NCBI RefSeq assembly: GCF_910589235.1
Contig: NC_060968.1
Coordinates: 1,211,143-1,275,142, forward strand
Source: Vespa crabro
Lineage: Eukaryota; Arthropoda; Insecta; Hymenoptera; Vespidae
Direction of reading: 5' to 3'
DNA: 64,000 nucleotides
Shown: in pieces, positions 26,567-37,760 of the stretch
How the letters are laid out: each line of letters opens with the position of its first letter
Numbering within the stretch: the first letter of the stretch is position 1
Translations under genes and position numbers: made by a program
The notes under the pieces: generated by a model
The model's input: only the letters and a program-made list of their open reading frames with translations
Database searches by the model: none
Told to the model about the DNA's origin: nothing

Positions 26567-27653
26567 CATACATACGTCGTTGTGCATTATCTTTATTAAA
26601 AAAGAAGGAAATTAACGAAAAAGTCTTGTTAAAGGTCAAGCACAAGTACATTTTGAAGCCTGTTTTGGGTGAAATATATAAATCTGTCAAAATTTGGCTA
26701 AAATAATCTATTTTGTACAAAGATTACAAGACTACGATTAACAACTAGTAAAATTCTAAACAATAAGAAATTAAGGCTGAAACTAATCGCAGTTTATCGA
26801 TTCTAGAATTTTTCTTAACAGTTGTATTGACGCTCATATTTGTAAAATCACAATTTAAAAACAACATATAGTAAAAACACAAACGCAAGATAATAAAAAA
26901 AGAAGTGTAGTACGTATCTGTATAAAGTTACCAATATGCTTTATCTCATAATTATTATTGAGTTTGTTTCAATTTGCATATAAAATACATCACGAGATAA
27001 TTAACATCTGAAGCAGGCTTTATGAATAAAATTACGTAGATGATTAAAATATTGTGGTAGTTATCTACGAGAGGTCGTATTGTTTTGAAAAATAAGGATA
27101 CACGCTGTTTCATACATGAGCATTTTTAAAACTAAAAGTAAACTTAATAAATTATTGAAATAGTACAGCTTTCTAAATGTATAAGTATGTGTTACAAAAT
27201 TAGTACTTAGTAGTATGATCTTAGTTATTATTTCTTTTTGAGCGATTTACAAATTTATTTATATTTCTTTGATTACATTTATATATTAGACAAATTCAAA
27301 GTTTCAGGTAAGTAATATATTTTTTTTACAGTGAAAAATGAAAGTGAGTCTTTTTATATTAGATGTTTCAAATATAAAATTACCAAAGCATGTAATATCT
27401 TTAATAACATGATAACAGTAAACTATTATGCAAATAATTTTGTGCTTAATAATAGAAATGTAAACTTAAGATTTTTAATTGATTCTTGTGTTAATCTATT
27501 TTGAACTGTAAGTAGAAATAAATTTGTTCTTCGTTTCTCTTTTTCTTTTGGTCCATCCTTATAATAAAATACAACAATTGTAGCTGATAATGAAAAAAAA
27601 AATCTCTATTTACAAGCATTTGTTTAGAATAATAACAATAGTATATTAATATT
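26567..27653. other. 3' region between convergent CSN3 and NMRK genes
   Basis: CSN3 ends from the left and the kinase gene ends from the right. The 1.1 kb between them has no protein-like frame and should contain both 3' untranslated regions. Confidence 0.7.
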
Positions 27654-28244
27654 TTAAGATAACAAATCTTGAATTTTTGTTAAAACCATTTGAACCATTT
27701 CATGTGATTCCATTGTTCCGTCAAGGAATATTAGTTCTGTAGATGCCTGATCATTTTGTTTAATTACTGATAGATATTTTAAATATTCTGGCCAAACAAA
27801 TGCATCAAAATATCCTGGAACATCAGCAGGAGAATACGTTCTTATGCTCCTACGTTTCCAACACTCTTCTTTGGTCAATGTAAGGAAATATTTAAGTTCG
27901 CATAAATTTGAAATCGGTTTAAACCCAAATAATAAGAAACCTTCTAATATTAATACTCGTCTTAACTCTTTATTAGATTTATCAGATCTTTTTGGCTTAG
28001 ACTCTATCAATTTTAAAATGTCCGAATACATTTTGTTCATATCCAAGCTTGATAAAATTTCCCAATTAATATGATTTAATGCTGGAATTTTAACGTGCCT
28101 TGGATCATCTGGAGATAAAAAATAACTATCTTGATGTATTACAATAGAATCATCTAACTTTTTATGTAATTCTTTAGCTAAGGTACTTTTTCCGCTGCAT
28201 GTTACTCCTGAGATGCCAACTATTAACCAGTTTTTTCTGTTCAT
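27654..28244 (-). CDS. NMRK1: Nicotinamide riboside kinase
   Basis: Intronless frame of 196 residues, close to the 199 of human NMRK1. The family phosphorylates nicotinamide riboside with ATP to give nicotinamide mononucleotide, a salvage step towards NAD+. The P-loop is GVTCSGKST at residues 13-21. Next comes IHQDSYF (37-43), the place of the nucleoside-binding Asp in this uridine-kinase-like fold. The middle LEGFLLFG and the segment ending SPADVPGYFDAFVWPEYLKY are typical of the family. LIFLDGTMESHE near the C-terminus corresponds to the conserved LDG motif. No signal or membrane segment is present, so a cytosolic enzyme is expected. It lies 260 bp downstream of DPM2 on the same strand. Single-exon structure could be ancestral or reflect retroposition; no poly(A) tail remnant is obvious. 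Confidence 0.95.
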   Translation of the reverse strand: MNRKNWLIVGISGVTCSGKSTLAKELHKKLDDSIVIHQDSYFLSPDDPRHVKIPALNHINWEILSSLDMNKMYSDILKLIESKPKRSDKSNKELRRVLILEGFLLFGFKPISNLCELKYFLTLTKEECWKRRSIRTYSPADVPGYFDAFVWPEYLKYLSVIKQNDQASTELIFLDGTMESHEMVQMVLTKIQDLLS

Positions 28245-28504
28245 CGCTGATTTTTAAAATATCAACTTTACGATATACTGTAATGTCAAATTATGATTAT
28301 ATCTAACTATTATATAATTTTATTATACGATAATTAGCAAGTATTTCTTGACACAAATTTTTTCCAAGAATCACATATGTATAGAGTAATAACTATAATA
28401 TTAAATATGATTGTGTTAATTATTTGTGCATATTATTATGTAATACATTGTAATTGTACAAGATTATTATATTTAATAATTAATTATTAATACCATTATT
28501 TTTT

Positions 28505-28744
28505 TCATTTGTTCTTAGAAATATATGATCGTATATGGTATAACGTAAAAATGATTAAACCACCAACAAAACATAAACCAGAAATTGCAGGTATTAATAA
28601 AGCTAGATGCTGGGGATAAAAGAAAGATTGTAATCTATCATCATCAATGAAAGGCAAACCGATTATCCACAGAGTATAATACAAAAAAATGATGGAAGTA
28701 AATATTAATATTTGTTTTCCCTTATCATGATCACTAACGGACAT
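28505..28744 (-). CDS. DPM2: Dolichol-phosphate mannose synthase regulatory subunit 2
   Basis: Intronless frame of 79 residues, close to the 84 of human DPM2. Two hydrophobic segments at about residues 11-31 and 47-69 fit the two transmembrane helices of the family, and the loop between carries the characteristic YYTLWIIGLPFIDDD. DPM2 sits in the endoplasmic reticulum membrane, binds the catalytic subunit DPM1 and supports dolichol-phosphate-mannose synthesis used for N-glycans, GPI anchors and O-mannosylation. The first Met is taken as start because upstream sequence is AT-rich and out of frame. Its 5' side faces the RPS19BP1-like gene across about 0.8 kb. Confidence 0.93.
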   Translation of the reverse strand: MSVSDHDKGKQILIFTSIIFLYYTLWIIGLPFIDDDRLQSFFYPQHLALLIPAISGLCFVGGLIIFTLYHIRSYISKNK

Positions 28745-29553
28745 TGTAAACTTAGTTTGTTACTTATTCCATCTTGATTGACTTAAATTTAATCACAAAA
28801 ATAATATCCTTCATGTATAATAATTTTACAATGCATGAAAGTCTTATCAATTTAAATATTTATATGTAAGTGCATGAAAGCTAAAATTTACAAAATTATC
28901 ACTTGACAAGAATATTTTACAAATATTCACCTATTATCTATACTATTCTATTTTTTTAACTTATAAATAAAGCTTATTAAAATTAACTTACACACAATTG
29001 CAATATAGTTTATTAGAAACTATAGAGATATAAGCATAATTGTAATACTGAGATCTTTTTATCTTTCTTATTATTCTTCTTTTGCAAAATTACATCTATG
29101 TATTTTTGAATGCTGTAAAAGAAAATGCAAAAAATTAATTACAAATTTTTACACCCAAACATTAGTAATTAAAGAAAATTTTATTATCTACCGTTATCGA
29201 TTGACATCAACTTAAATTGTAACCTTCGTGTATACATATCATGACATAATAATTGATATTTCATATGTCATTCGATATACGTATATTTTTCTTGTACATA
29301 CGTATGACCTTGGTCAAAAAATACAAAATAAATTCTAGAATGAATTGTCAATTAATAATTTATTTAATGCACACTATTTCATTTTCTCGTTGTTTATGAC
29401 GTGTAATACTTCGTGTATAATATATACTATGCGTATTATGTAACTTGAGACATGTGCGTGACATTTCTGTAAACTTTGTGACGTAGATCTTTAATCTATA
29501 TATATTTGTTATTATTATTAATCAATAATAAATTAGTAAAAAATAACTAAAAC
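28745..29553. other. Intergenic region between divergent DPM2 and RPS19BP1-like genes
   Basis: The two genes are transcribed away from each other, so this AT-rich 0.8 kb should hold both promoters. I see no CCAAT or TATA element I would defend. Confidence 0.6.
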
Positions 29554-30199
29554 ATGTCCAATTCGCTTGTTCGTAAGAGTCTTGAACTCTTCGAATACGA
29601 TGATTTGAAAAAAGGTAAAATTCAATGAAATTTATAGGTTATATAAAGCACGTGTAATTAAATGTGATTGTTCATTTATAGAAAAAAAGAAGAAGAAACA
29701 TAATAGTTATAAAGGAACTTTAGAATTAATTCCTGCTAAGCATAGAATTATTTCTTTTAAGGAAAAGACAAGTATATATTTATTATTTTTATTAACTTAT
29801 ATTTTGCATATTATAATAGAAGAATGTTTAATTAAATATTAAATATGTTTTTGTAGATATCAATAATATTTTGGGTCGATCCAATAAAGTTACTGTATAT
29901 GAAGCTAAAAAACGATTGGAGTCAAAGAAGGATTTAATGGAAGAAAATATACAGAATCTTTTATTATTGAGTAGTAATTGTTTGGATCAACATACAGTTG
30001 ACAAGGTATGGAATATAAGAAGCATTGAAATTATATAAAAATGTGTTTAAATATATTACTATTTTATACGCTTTAGGTTTTAAAACGAGCTGTTAAGAAA
30101 CAATATATACCAAAAAAGAAAAAGAAGCCAAAACAAGAAAGTACTGCATTTTCGGAGGAAGATTTTAAGAAATTTGAACAAGAATATGTAGACGAATAA
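29554..30199 (+). CDS. RPS19BP1: RPS19-binding protein 1 / active regulator of SIRT1 (AROS) homologue
   Basis: Four short exons join in frame to 140 residues: 29554-29614, 29682-29771, 29857-30005, 30077-30199, with GT-AG introns of 67-85 bp. Human RPS19BP1 has 136 residues. Similarity is low in the middle but clear at the ends: the N-terminus MSNSLVRKSLELFEYDD resembles the family's Leu-Leu-Arg-x-Gly-Leu-Glu-Leu start, and the C-terminus TAFSEEDFKKFEQEYVDE matches the conserved [TS]-x-F-[ST]-E-E-D-F-x-K-F-x-x-E-Y ending. Between are Lys-rich blocks (EKKKKKHN; PKKKKKPKQE) likely to act as nuclear or nucleolar localisation signals. The family binds ribosomal protein S19 and takes part in small-subunit assembly; regulation of SIRT1 has been reported for the mammalian protein. 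Each exon is too short to stand out as an open frame. Confidence 0.85.
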
Positions 30200-33100
30200 G
30201 GTAGAATAATATCTTTTGTATATTAATATGTAAAGAAAAATTAATAATTGTTCACGTTATTTGTTGTAAATAATTTACAACAAAGGAAAGAAAGCTGAAA
30301 TTATAATAAATTTAAGATTATCTATACGTCATTTCTATTTTATATTGTGGAACGATAAATTTCCATTTTAGAAAGTGTAAAAGATTAAATAACATTTTTT
30401 TTCATTTAGGTTATCGTGAATTTGTAGTTTCACGACATAATAATATTTATTTAGATGAAAATTGTGATAGATATTACAGTTTCTCTTATTATCTATTGAA
30501 AATAATCTTAATTCATCGTTCGAGTTGTCAGTAATATTTCTTTATTTATCATATGAATTGTTGATAATATGTTTAAATTATCTTATGAATTATAGATAAT
30601 ATATTTGAATTATCTTACGAGTTGTCGATAATTTATTTGAACTGACTTTAATTTGTTTTAAAATTTCCATAAGTTTTCTCTATCATTATTCGAAAGTTTT
30701 GGAATACATAAACATTCTTATTTATTTAAAATTGAGATACGAGCCCTTTGTAATTAAAAATGAAGCAGTATTCATCTGGCGCAAAAGATATTAGAAAAAT
30801 TAGTAGTTTATATATATTCTAGAACTATGAGATGTATAGGTTATCTAAGCTCATGTTCCAGAAGATTTTTTTGGGAATAAATGTTGGGATAGATTTAAGA
30901 CTCAAAGAATCACTGATTGCTAGTGTATTGATATTAAATGTGTGATAAATTTTTTTTAAACTAAACTTAAAAAAGAATGTAGAAAAACAACACTATGAGA
31001 AATAAAACGGACGTCATTTAAGAGAAATATTAAGGAAGAATGTTGTGTAAAATTGACATATTGGCAAACAGTTTATAACTTTGTGATTTAAGCGAGTATT
31101 TAATTTACGCATTAATATATAATATCATAATAAAAAAATAGCCCAAGAATTCCCAAAATCTTAGAGAAATATGAAATTTTTACCACTTATGTAAATATTT
31201 GAAATAAAGTATTTATAAAACATTTTTAATCATTAATTTTAAATAAATGATTAGTATTATATAATAAAATATCAATACGTAATATTATATGTGATCAGTG
31301 TTAAACAGATTAATATAAAAACAATGTTTAGTAATTTAAATAGATCGTTAATATTTATAATAAATCTAGACGATTAATTATTTATACTGATCACTTATAT
31401 TTTATACTGATATTTTATAATTAGTATATATATACTGATTATAAAATATGTCAGTATTTATATGACAAAAATATATAAGTAACGCTGTAGTATATTCTCA
31501 TAATGTGAATATAAAACAATGAAATAATTTTTAATCGAATCGATAATATGTATCGAGCCTTAATTCTTTTTCATACGATAAACTTAAAAAATGTTTATCG
31601 GACTATATTTAATATTGTAAAATCGGTTACGTCTTAATGTATCAAGATTATTGATCTTCGAATTCGTCAAAATATATGACTGGCTTGCTTGATCCATAAA
31701 TAATATATTTTTATCGCATGGACTATAAATTTCATTGCCGTATGAATCTGTTAATCAGTTGTTAATATGTTGATTATTTCATGAACGACGCATAGTAGAA
31801 ATTGTTTTAGTAAATATAATTTTAATGATTGTTTAGTATATAAATATGCAAAAAAAAAGGGAACAAATAAGTATCTGACTTACATAATCGAGGAAGATCA
31901 TCAATGAAAAAAAAAAACGTTTACATAAATTATAGTTTACTAAGAGCTAATGCAAATTTTGTTTTGCAATATCAACAAATAACTTGTATATGTACTTATA
32001 TCACATTTTGCTTTTAATTTTCCCTTCCTCCTGAAAGAAATTAATGTTCTACTATTCTATATTTTATATTCAGTTATTTTATATAAGAGAAAAGAATTAA
32101 CTTTTTATTGCTTCTGTGAATCATATATTTGCGTGCACTTCAGATCTAACAAGAAATAATTTCCTGAGACATGTGTTGATCGCACGAGCAAAGTTCATAT
32201 ATTTCATATTCAATAGTTTTAATATTTTTAATGTTTTAAAATCCTTCTTGTAATTATGCCTATCCCATTGAGGGAAAAAAAATAATAAATAAAAAATAAA
32301 ACATTAAAAATATTTAATCTGTATTATTATTAACATTCTATAGATTCACCTAGTTTACAATCCGGATTGGTTTGCAAATTTATTTGAGTATTCTACATAC
32401 GATTTTTCAATTAAAAAAATGTGAAAAAATTATAATAAATTTACTTAAATACATATAAATTTTGTACATATTAACAAATTTTCAAAATTTATCGTAAAAT
32501 ATAGCTAGGGTACAATGAATCACATAATAATGAATATTTATTTTTTTCCAACTAAAGATTTAAATATTACCGTTGAAATGATTGATTTTTTTCATAAAAC
32601 ATAGACAATCGTAATCCGTGCAATTACTAACCGTTTAGGGGAGGAGTTAAAAATTGCATATCTAATTGTATTCCATAAAGTTATACGACTAAATACATAT
32701 AAGATCGATTTTACTTTTGTTTCATCAAGTTTATTATATCTGATACTTTATGGAAAAAAAGTAAATTATATTAATTCTTTATAAATAATTATAATAAAAT
32801 TAATGAATTTTACCTTAATATTGCAGATTCACCATTTCCAATTATTGAATATAGTCGCGAATCAAGAATCTTCTGATCATATTGTGAGTACTCAAAAGAA
32901 AAATAATAAATAGTACGATACTGATAGAGTATGAAGTAACAAGGGTTACTTCATAAGTAATCTTTAAACCATAAGTAACTAAGTAAGAATATAAAATATA
33001 TTAAAGTTACGCTTCATACTCTTTATCCATCTTTTTGTATTTTCTAATTCTTAATAAGGCAAATTTTTATAATATTGTAATGTAATTTCTTTAAAAAATA

Positions 33101-34739
33101 TTCTATATCATATAGAACAATACAAGTAATAATTATAATAACATTTATTGTTGTTATTGAAATCATGATCAATTTTATTTGAAAAAAAAAAAACTTATAT
33201 TTTATTTCATAATAAACAGATATTTTATGATTATAATAATAATTAAGAGATTTACGTATGTTATGTTGGCACAGTACAACAAGTTCTATAGAGAATTATT
33301 TTGTATTTTAACAGGAAATGAATAAAAAAAGTTATCAATTAAAATTATAAAAATATGTGGTGTATTCAAATTTTAATATCTAATAATAATAATAACAACA
33401 TAACAATAATAATAACGACATAACAATAATAATAACAAGACTGTTATTATTACATAACAAATACATGTGTATATTGATACTTTACATAAATTAAATTTTT
33501 CTATTGATAAAATTATATTTATTATTTTTGTCTTATTTTAACCTAAGACCTTTAAGTTTTATTGCGAATATTTGATTTAACTGTTTAATTAATTAAAATA
33601 TTAAACTTTAATCATATCCCATTACTCTTTTTATAAAGGTCAAACAGAAATGAAACACACTAAATAATTAACGGATAATCATTTTATTATATATATAATA
33701 GAATTTAATTTATATGTATATATATATAATAGAATTTTTTATCTTGTTTGAGTTATATTAATTATAGAATTATTGTATTCATATTCATAGACTATCATAT
33801 ATGAGTAAAGCTGTCATACCATTCAATTATATGAAGTTTGAATTTCATTTTATTAATTAGAAGGATTTTTAAAATGAATATTGCAATATCAATAATTATT
33901 TTTATTATAAATATAAAAAATAAATAGTATTTATCTGAAATATCTTGTTTTTAATATATACTTGTTATAATTAAATCCAGAAAATTTTGTCTCTAAGTAT
34001 TGCGAGCCTCATTGACACACGAAAAATTTATTTGGAATAAATATTTGTTATTTCTTAGAAAATCAAAACAATTTAAATTAATTTTTTATTTGTTTATTCT
34101 TCTTTTCTAATCAAATATCTTTGTTTTCTTTCGAATTCTTATCAAAATTAAATTGGTATTATGTTAAATACATAGAAAAGACATAATAATAATAATTTTT
34201 TTACTTAACTTCATTGAATATAACCAAATTTTAATATAATTCTTTTTTTCATAGTAAATTATCTTTGTAATTATACTTTTATAACTTAAATAAATTCAAA
34301 ATAAAATGGGACAATGAAACAATAGTACTTTTTTCCTTAACTTATTAGAATATAACAAAAATGTAACTTTTTTTTTTTTTAAGCAACGACCAATTGTTTT
34401 TCCATCGTTTCTAATTAAATATATAATTATGTTATAATTAATATTTTTTTGTTTACTTAGGTTGGAAATACATTTAATATTATTAGCACTCCTATCAGTC
34501 CAAAACTATTTTTTAGTTTTGTTATTATAACACAAAGAAATTTTCTGATCAAATAATTAATACATTCGAACTACTCATTACCAATTCATTTATATGTATT
34601 TTATGTATATAATATATATTATAAAAAAAATATATATATATATCGTTCTGAAACATACATTCTTGTTATGAATTTGTAACATCAGAAATTTTAATTTATA
34701 CAGTAATCAGATCTATCTTAATCTTTTTACATACAAATT
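30200..34739. other. AT-rich gene-free stretch
   Basis: No frame has the look of a protein. It contains poly(A/T) runs, scattered AT repeats and one hairpin-forming element at 32923-33027. Nothing else can be supported. Confidence 0.6.
32923..33027. repeat. Hairpin/MITE-like inverted repeat (about 105 bp)
   Basis: The left end gagtatgaagtaac and the right end gttacgcttcatactc are inverted copies differing by one or two bases. A second small palindrome (tatgaagtaac-aagg-gttacttcata) overlaps the left end. Target duplications are not clear, so this is a candidate miniature element or foldback sequence. Confidence 0.45.
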
Positions 34740-35028
34740 GATTTTATTTTTAACGGAAATAAAAGAAATTGTTTTATATTTTTACAAACATAATTATCAA
34801 TAAAAATCATGGGAGAGCGAAGAAAAACAAAATAATTACACTATCTCTATTTATTTGTTATCTCTTATATATCATTTTTTTTTAACCTTCAATTTTTTCT
34901 CTTACTATATATTTCTTTTCTACCTCTTCTAGTGATGGTAGAAAGCATGAGTTTCTTTATCTTACGAAATCTAATATGATGGAGCTAATTTATTGTCATC
35001 TGTTAAGTTTTTCTAAAACATATACTAA
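34740..35028 (+). repeat. Duplicated unit, copy A, left part
   Basis: This segment aligns along its length, in the same orientation, with 43080-43395. Shared landmarks are gaaattgtttt, the CT/T-rich tract before it, and a stretch reading MELIY-x-x-L-x-SFS after an ATG in both copies (34979 here, 43328 there). Copy A is interrupted right after ttctaaaacatatactaa by the piggyBac element at 35029. Confidence 0.75.
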
Positions 35029-35279
35029 CACTTTGCCGTCCACACGTCTTGTAAAAATTTATTCGCTTGGCGCCGGCAGCGCTAATTCGGATTATTTGGC
35101 TTGTAGCCGGCCGTTCTTTTCATTATCGGGAGATTATAAATTGTTAAGTTTTACTAATCTCATCGTTAGTTCTCGTAAGTTCTCAACCCTGTTCCCCTAA
35201 TTTCATGAAATTTCGAAGATAAAATAAATACAAAATTTGTTTGTTTTATATATTTGTTCATTTGCATTTTATTTGGTAC

Positions 35280-37010
35280 TTAGTATTTCTCTTTCGTATG
35301 GTATGCAGCAAAACAGTCTCCAAGATGTAACGCAACTCCACAAGACTTGCACATTAAGTTTGTTATTCTTCTTTTTTTATTTCTGGAACATACGTGGCAG
35401 TTTCTTCGTTTTCGTTTATTCGTTTCGCAAATAAGTACTAGTTGGTGTTGCTTTATGTGACCGGAAAGTCTGTCAATCGGATCATAATGAGACGTACGCG
35501 ATGTAATGGTAACCTCCAAGTTTTGCTCAGAAACAGGTACATGGTATTTTATCCACGAATCAGACACTTTCAATAAAAAGTCGTGAAATCGGAGACTTTT
35601 GTGTTCTGTATTGAAATATTGATATGTATGAAATGCATTAAATAATGCGCAATTAAAGAGGTACATGCAAACCTTTTTTGACCATTTTATAGTTTTTCTG
35701 TATATAGGGTAATAACTCAAATATTGGTCTGCCCGATCCACTCTTTTCATGTATTTGTTGTAGTCTAAAACACTTTCAGGTTTTTTTATTGTGTAATTGA
35801 TTTTTCTACATTTTGTTTGAGTGTTAGTCAAAGTGGCATTATGTATTGTAGAGATCATTCGTATCGTTTTAGTTTTCGAAGCTCTCCATACCAGTGCGAG
35901 TACTTCACCTTTCCGTTGATGACAAGCTTCAAATACATTGATATTTACGCGCTTTAATTTTTCCGGAAATCCTCTATTTTGTCTTATCGTTCCACAAACT
36001 CGGATTTTCTTTTCAAGTAAATTCCCTGCAAGTTCTACACTGTTATAATAATTATCCATGTAGAGGTGATGCCACTTTCCATAAGAAGGTGCTAATAGTT
36101 CCATCACTGTTTTAGCTAAAGGCTGTTCAACGCCGGAGTATATCTTGAATGAAGAAATGTATCCCGTAATCGAATCACACAGCATCCGAATAAGTATGCC
36201 ATATTTCGTAATTTTCGACGGATTGTAAACTTTAAAATTTAACCGTCCACGCCACGGTATTATTCCTTCATCAATTGAGATGTTTTGACTTAGATTAAAA
36301 TTTTCTTTAAACTTTTTGGAAAAATAATCAATTACGAATTGCACTTTGAAAAGCCGATCGGCATTATCCGGTTTATTGTTGTTGTCGAAAAAATGTAAAA
36401 ATGATAATATTTGTCTGAATCGGTTGCGGGACATCGTTTTGCGAAATATCGGTGTGTCTATCAACGGATTCGTTGACCAATAATCATCGATCCTTGCTTT
36501 TTTTATAATACCCATAAGTATAGCAAGCCCAAACCATTTTCTAAGTTCGGTTGCCGTAATGTCCACAAATTTGGCATTTTTTTTATTCAGTTTCCTTCTA
36601 TTGTAATTTTGACTGTAGTACTTGTTAGTTTCATTGCTAATATATTCAAATAGATCGTTTCCAATATATAATTCTACGATATCCTCGACGCTTTGTGTAT
36701 CTTTGGGAAATATGTTTGGACCCGGAGATCCTTCAAATTTATTATTGGTCCTCGGTAAATCAAAGTCTGACCACTGAGGACTGTCTTCTTCGTCTGATTC
36801 ATCCGAATCAGTTGGCAACTGTAGTGTTCGCCGAATTCTTCTTGTAGGTATTTCTCTATCTTCTGACGATTCTGCTTCACTTTCATTTTTTTGATATCCA
36901 TTGTCTTCTTCCCAATCGGCCAAGTCGTCCGGAACGTCAGACAAGACGTCCGCGCATTCATCGTAAATAATCGTATCGTCTCTTTCGTCTGTCATGATGA
37001 AAGGACACAA
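35280..37010 (-). CDS. piggyBac transposase, intact
   Basis: Uninterrupted frame of 576 residues, near the usual length of the family (about 590). It has an acidic N-terminus (1-110), then the DDE/D transposase core with WSTNPLIDTPIFRKTMSRNR, SIDEGIIPWRGRL (Asp247), YMDNYYNS (Asp319) and DYNKYMKRVDRADQYLSYY (Asp425, Asp428). These four Asp correspond to the catalytic positions Asp268, 346, 447 and 450 of the cabbage looper enzyme. A C-terminal Cys/His cluster (CHVC...CKSC...H...C...H, about 538-571) is the zinc-binding domain that recognises the ends. The family cuts at TTAA and excises without a footprint. An internal Met at residue 6 is an equally possible start. With catalytic residues, frame and inverted repeats all kept, activity is possible but unproven. 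Confidence 0.95.
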   Translation of the reverse strand: MCPFIMTDERDDTIIYDECADVLSDVPDDLADWEEDNGYQKNESEAESSEDREIPTRRIRRTLQLPTDSDESDEEDSPQWSDFDLPRTNNKFEGSPGPNIFPKDTQSVEDIVELYIGNDLFEYISNETNKYYSQNYNRRKLNKKNAKFVDITATELRKWFGLAILMGIIKKARIDDYWSTNPLIDTPIFRKTMSRNRFRQILSFLHFFDNNNKPDNADRLFKVQFVIDYFSKKFKENFNLSQNISIDEGIIPWRGRLNFKVYNPSKITKYGILIRMLCDSITGYISSFKIYSGVEQPLAKTVMELLAPSYGKWHHLYMDNYYNSVELAGNLLEKKIRVCGTIRQNRGFPEKLKRVNINVFEACHQRKGEVLALVWRASKTKTIRMISTIHNATLTNTQTKCRKINYTIKKPESVLDYNKYMKRVDRADQYLSYYPIYRKTIKWSKKVCMYLFNCALFNAFHTYQYFNTEHKSLRFHDFLLKVSDSWIKYHVPVSEQNLEVTITSRTSHYDPIDRLSGHIKQHQLVLICETNKRKRRNCHVCSRNKKRRITNLMCKSCGVALHLGDCFAAYHTKEKY

Positions 37011-37103
37011 GTATTTATAAAAACAAAAAACTTGTTCACGTATGTAACTTATTGTTACCTAAACAAAACCTAAACAACTAATAGAATGCAAAAGATACTA
37101 AAG

Positions 37104-37427
37104 TGCTGTCGCCGGCCACTGAGCTATACTATACACACACCACTGTGATGTCGCCGGCCGTTGGCCGCTATTTTGCGCACGACACCACTGTGTTGTCGCC
37201 AGCCGTTGGCCGCTATTTTGCGCACGACACCACTATGATGTCGCCGGCTGTTGGCTGCTATTTTGCGCACAACACCACTGTGGTGTCGCCGGCCGTTGGC
37301 CGCTATTTTGCGCACAACACCACTGTGGTGTCGCCGGCCGTTGGCCGTTATTTTGCGCACAACACCACTGTGGTATCGCCGGCCGTTGGCCGTTATTTTG
37401 CGCACGACACCACTGTGGTACCGCCGG
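37104..37427. repeat. 45-bp GC-rich minisatellite inside piggyBac 1
   Basis: About seven head-to-tail copies of a 45-bp unit with the core tcgccggccgttggccg, ttttgcgcac and accactgtggt. Copies differ by a few bases, and the leftmost is diverged. The unit is 15 codons long, so several frames stay open across it on both strands; I regard these as artefacts. GC content is far above the surroundings. Confidence 0.95.
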
Positions 37428-37438
37428 ACGGCATAGTG

Positions 37439-37760
37439 TTAAAACGAGAAATACATCATACACAAATTCGTAAATCGTCCAACTGATCTAACCTCAATTC
37501 ATCTGTTTCGTAGCAGAGCATCAGGAAGAATAAACATACAGTCACCAGAGGGTACACCAATGCAGATTGACCAATCACACAACGCCGACCAATGAGTGCG
37601 CTCAGCGAATATCGATGACGTAGGCCAATCATCGAAGCATCTTCACCGGCCATCTTTACAATACCGCCTTGAATCTTCTATCGATGATTAATTTTTATAC
37701 TTTTTTATTTAATTCATTTTTATACATGTTTTTAATTCTTTTTATTTATTTACTTTTTAA
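37439..37760 (+). repeat. Duplicated unit, copy A, right part
   Basis: Continuation of copy A after the piggyBac insertion; it aligns with about 43396-43860. Shared blocks include atacacaaattcg, gaccaatcacacaacg, gccgaccaatgagtg, ccatctttacaatatcgcc and the tail tatacttttttatttaatt. CCAAT boxes and an aagatggcc element (minus strand, 37650) give it a promoter-like look. A short minus-strand frame begins at that ATG (37653) but its counterpart in copy B is broken after about eleven codons, so I do not call a gene. Confidence 0.75.

Larger units (their letters stand above)
35029..37438 (-). mobile_element. piggyBac element 1 (2.4 kb, apparently complete)
   Basis: The left end reads cactttgccgtcc and the right end, on the other strand, cactatgccgtcc: 13-bp inverted repeats with one mismatch. 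The right flank is TTAA (37439-37442), the left flank CTAA (35025-35028). Inside is one intact transposase gene on the minus strand and a GC-rich 45-bp minisatellite between its start and the right end. The subterminal sequence gccggccgtt near the left end is shared with the minisatellite unit. Ends are independently supported by a paralogous copy of the target near 43.4 kb that lacks the insertion. Confidence 0.9.

Noticed and set aside
37104..37427. CRISPR-like array
   Set aside because: Tandem units abut without unique spacers, and the context is a eukaryotic transposon.
37103..37486. Repetitive proteins on both strands
   Set aside because: Produced by the 45-bp minisatellite, whose length is a multiple of three, so frames stay open without selection.
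37456..37653. Minus-strand 65-codon frame starting MAGEDASMIG
   Set aside because: The ATG lies in a promoter-like aagatggcc context, but the paralogous copy near 43.65 kb is interrupted after about eleven codons, so conservation does not support coding.
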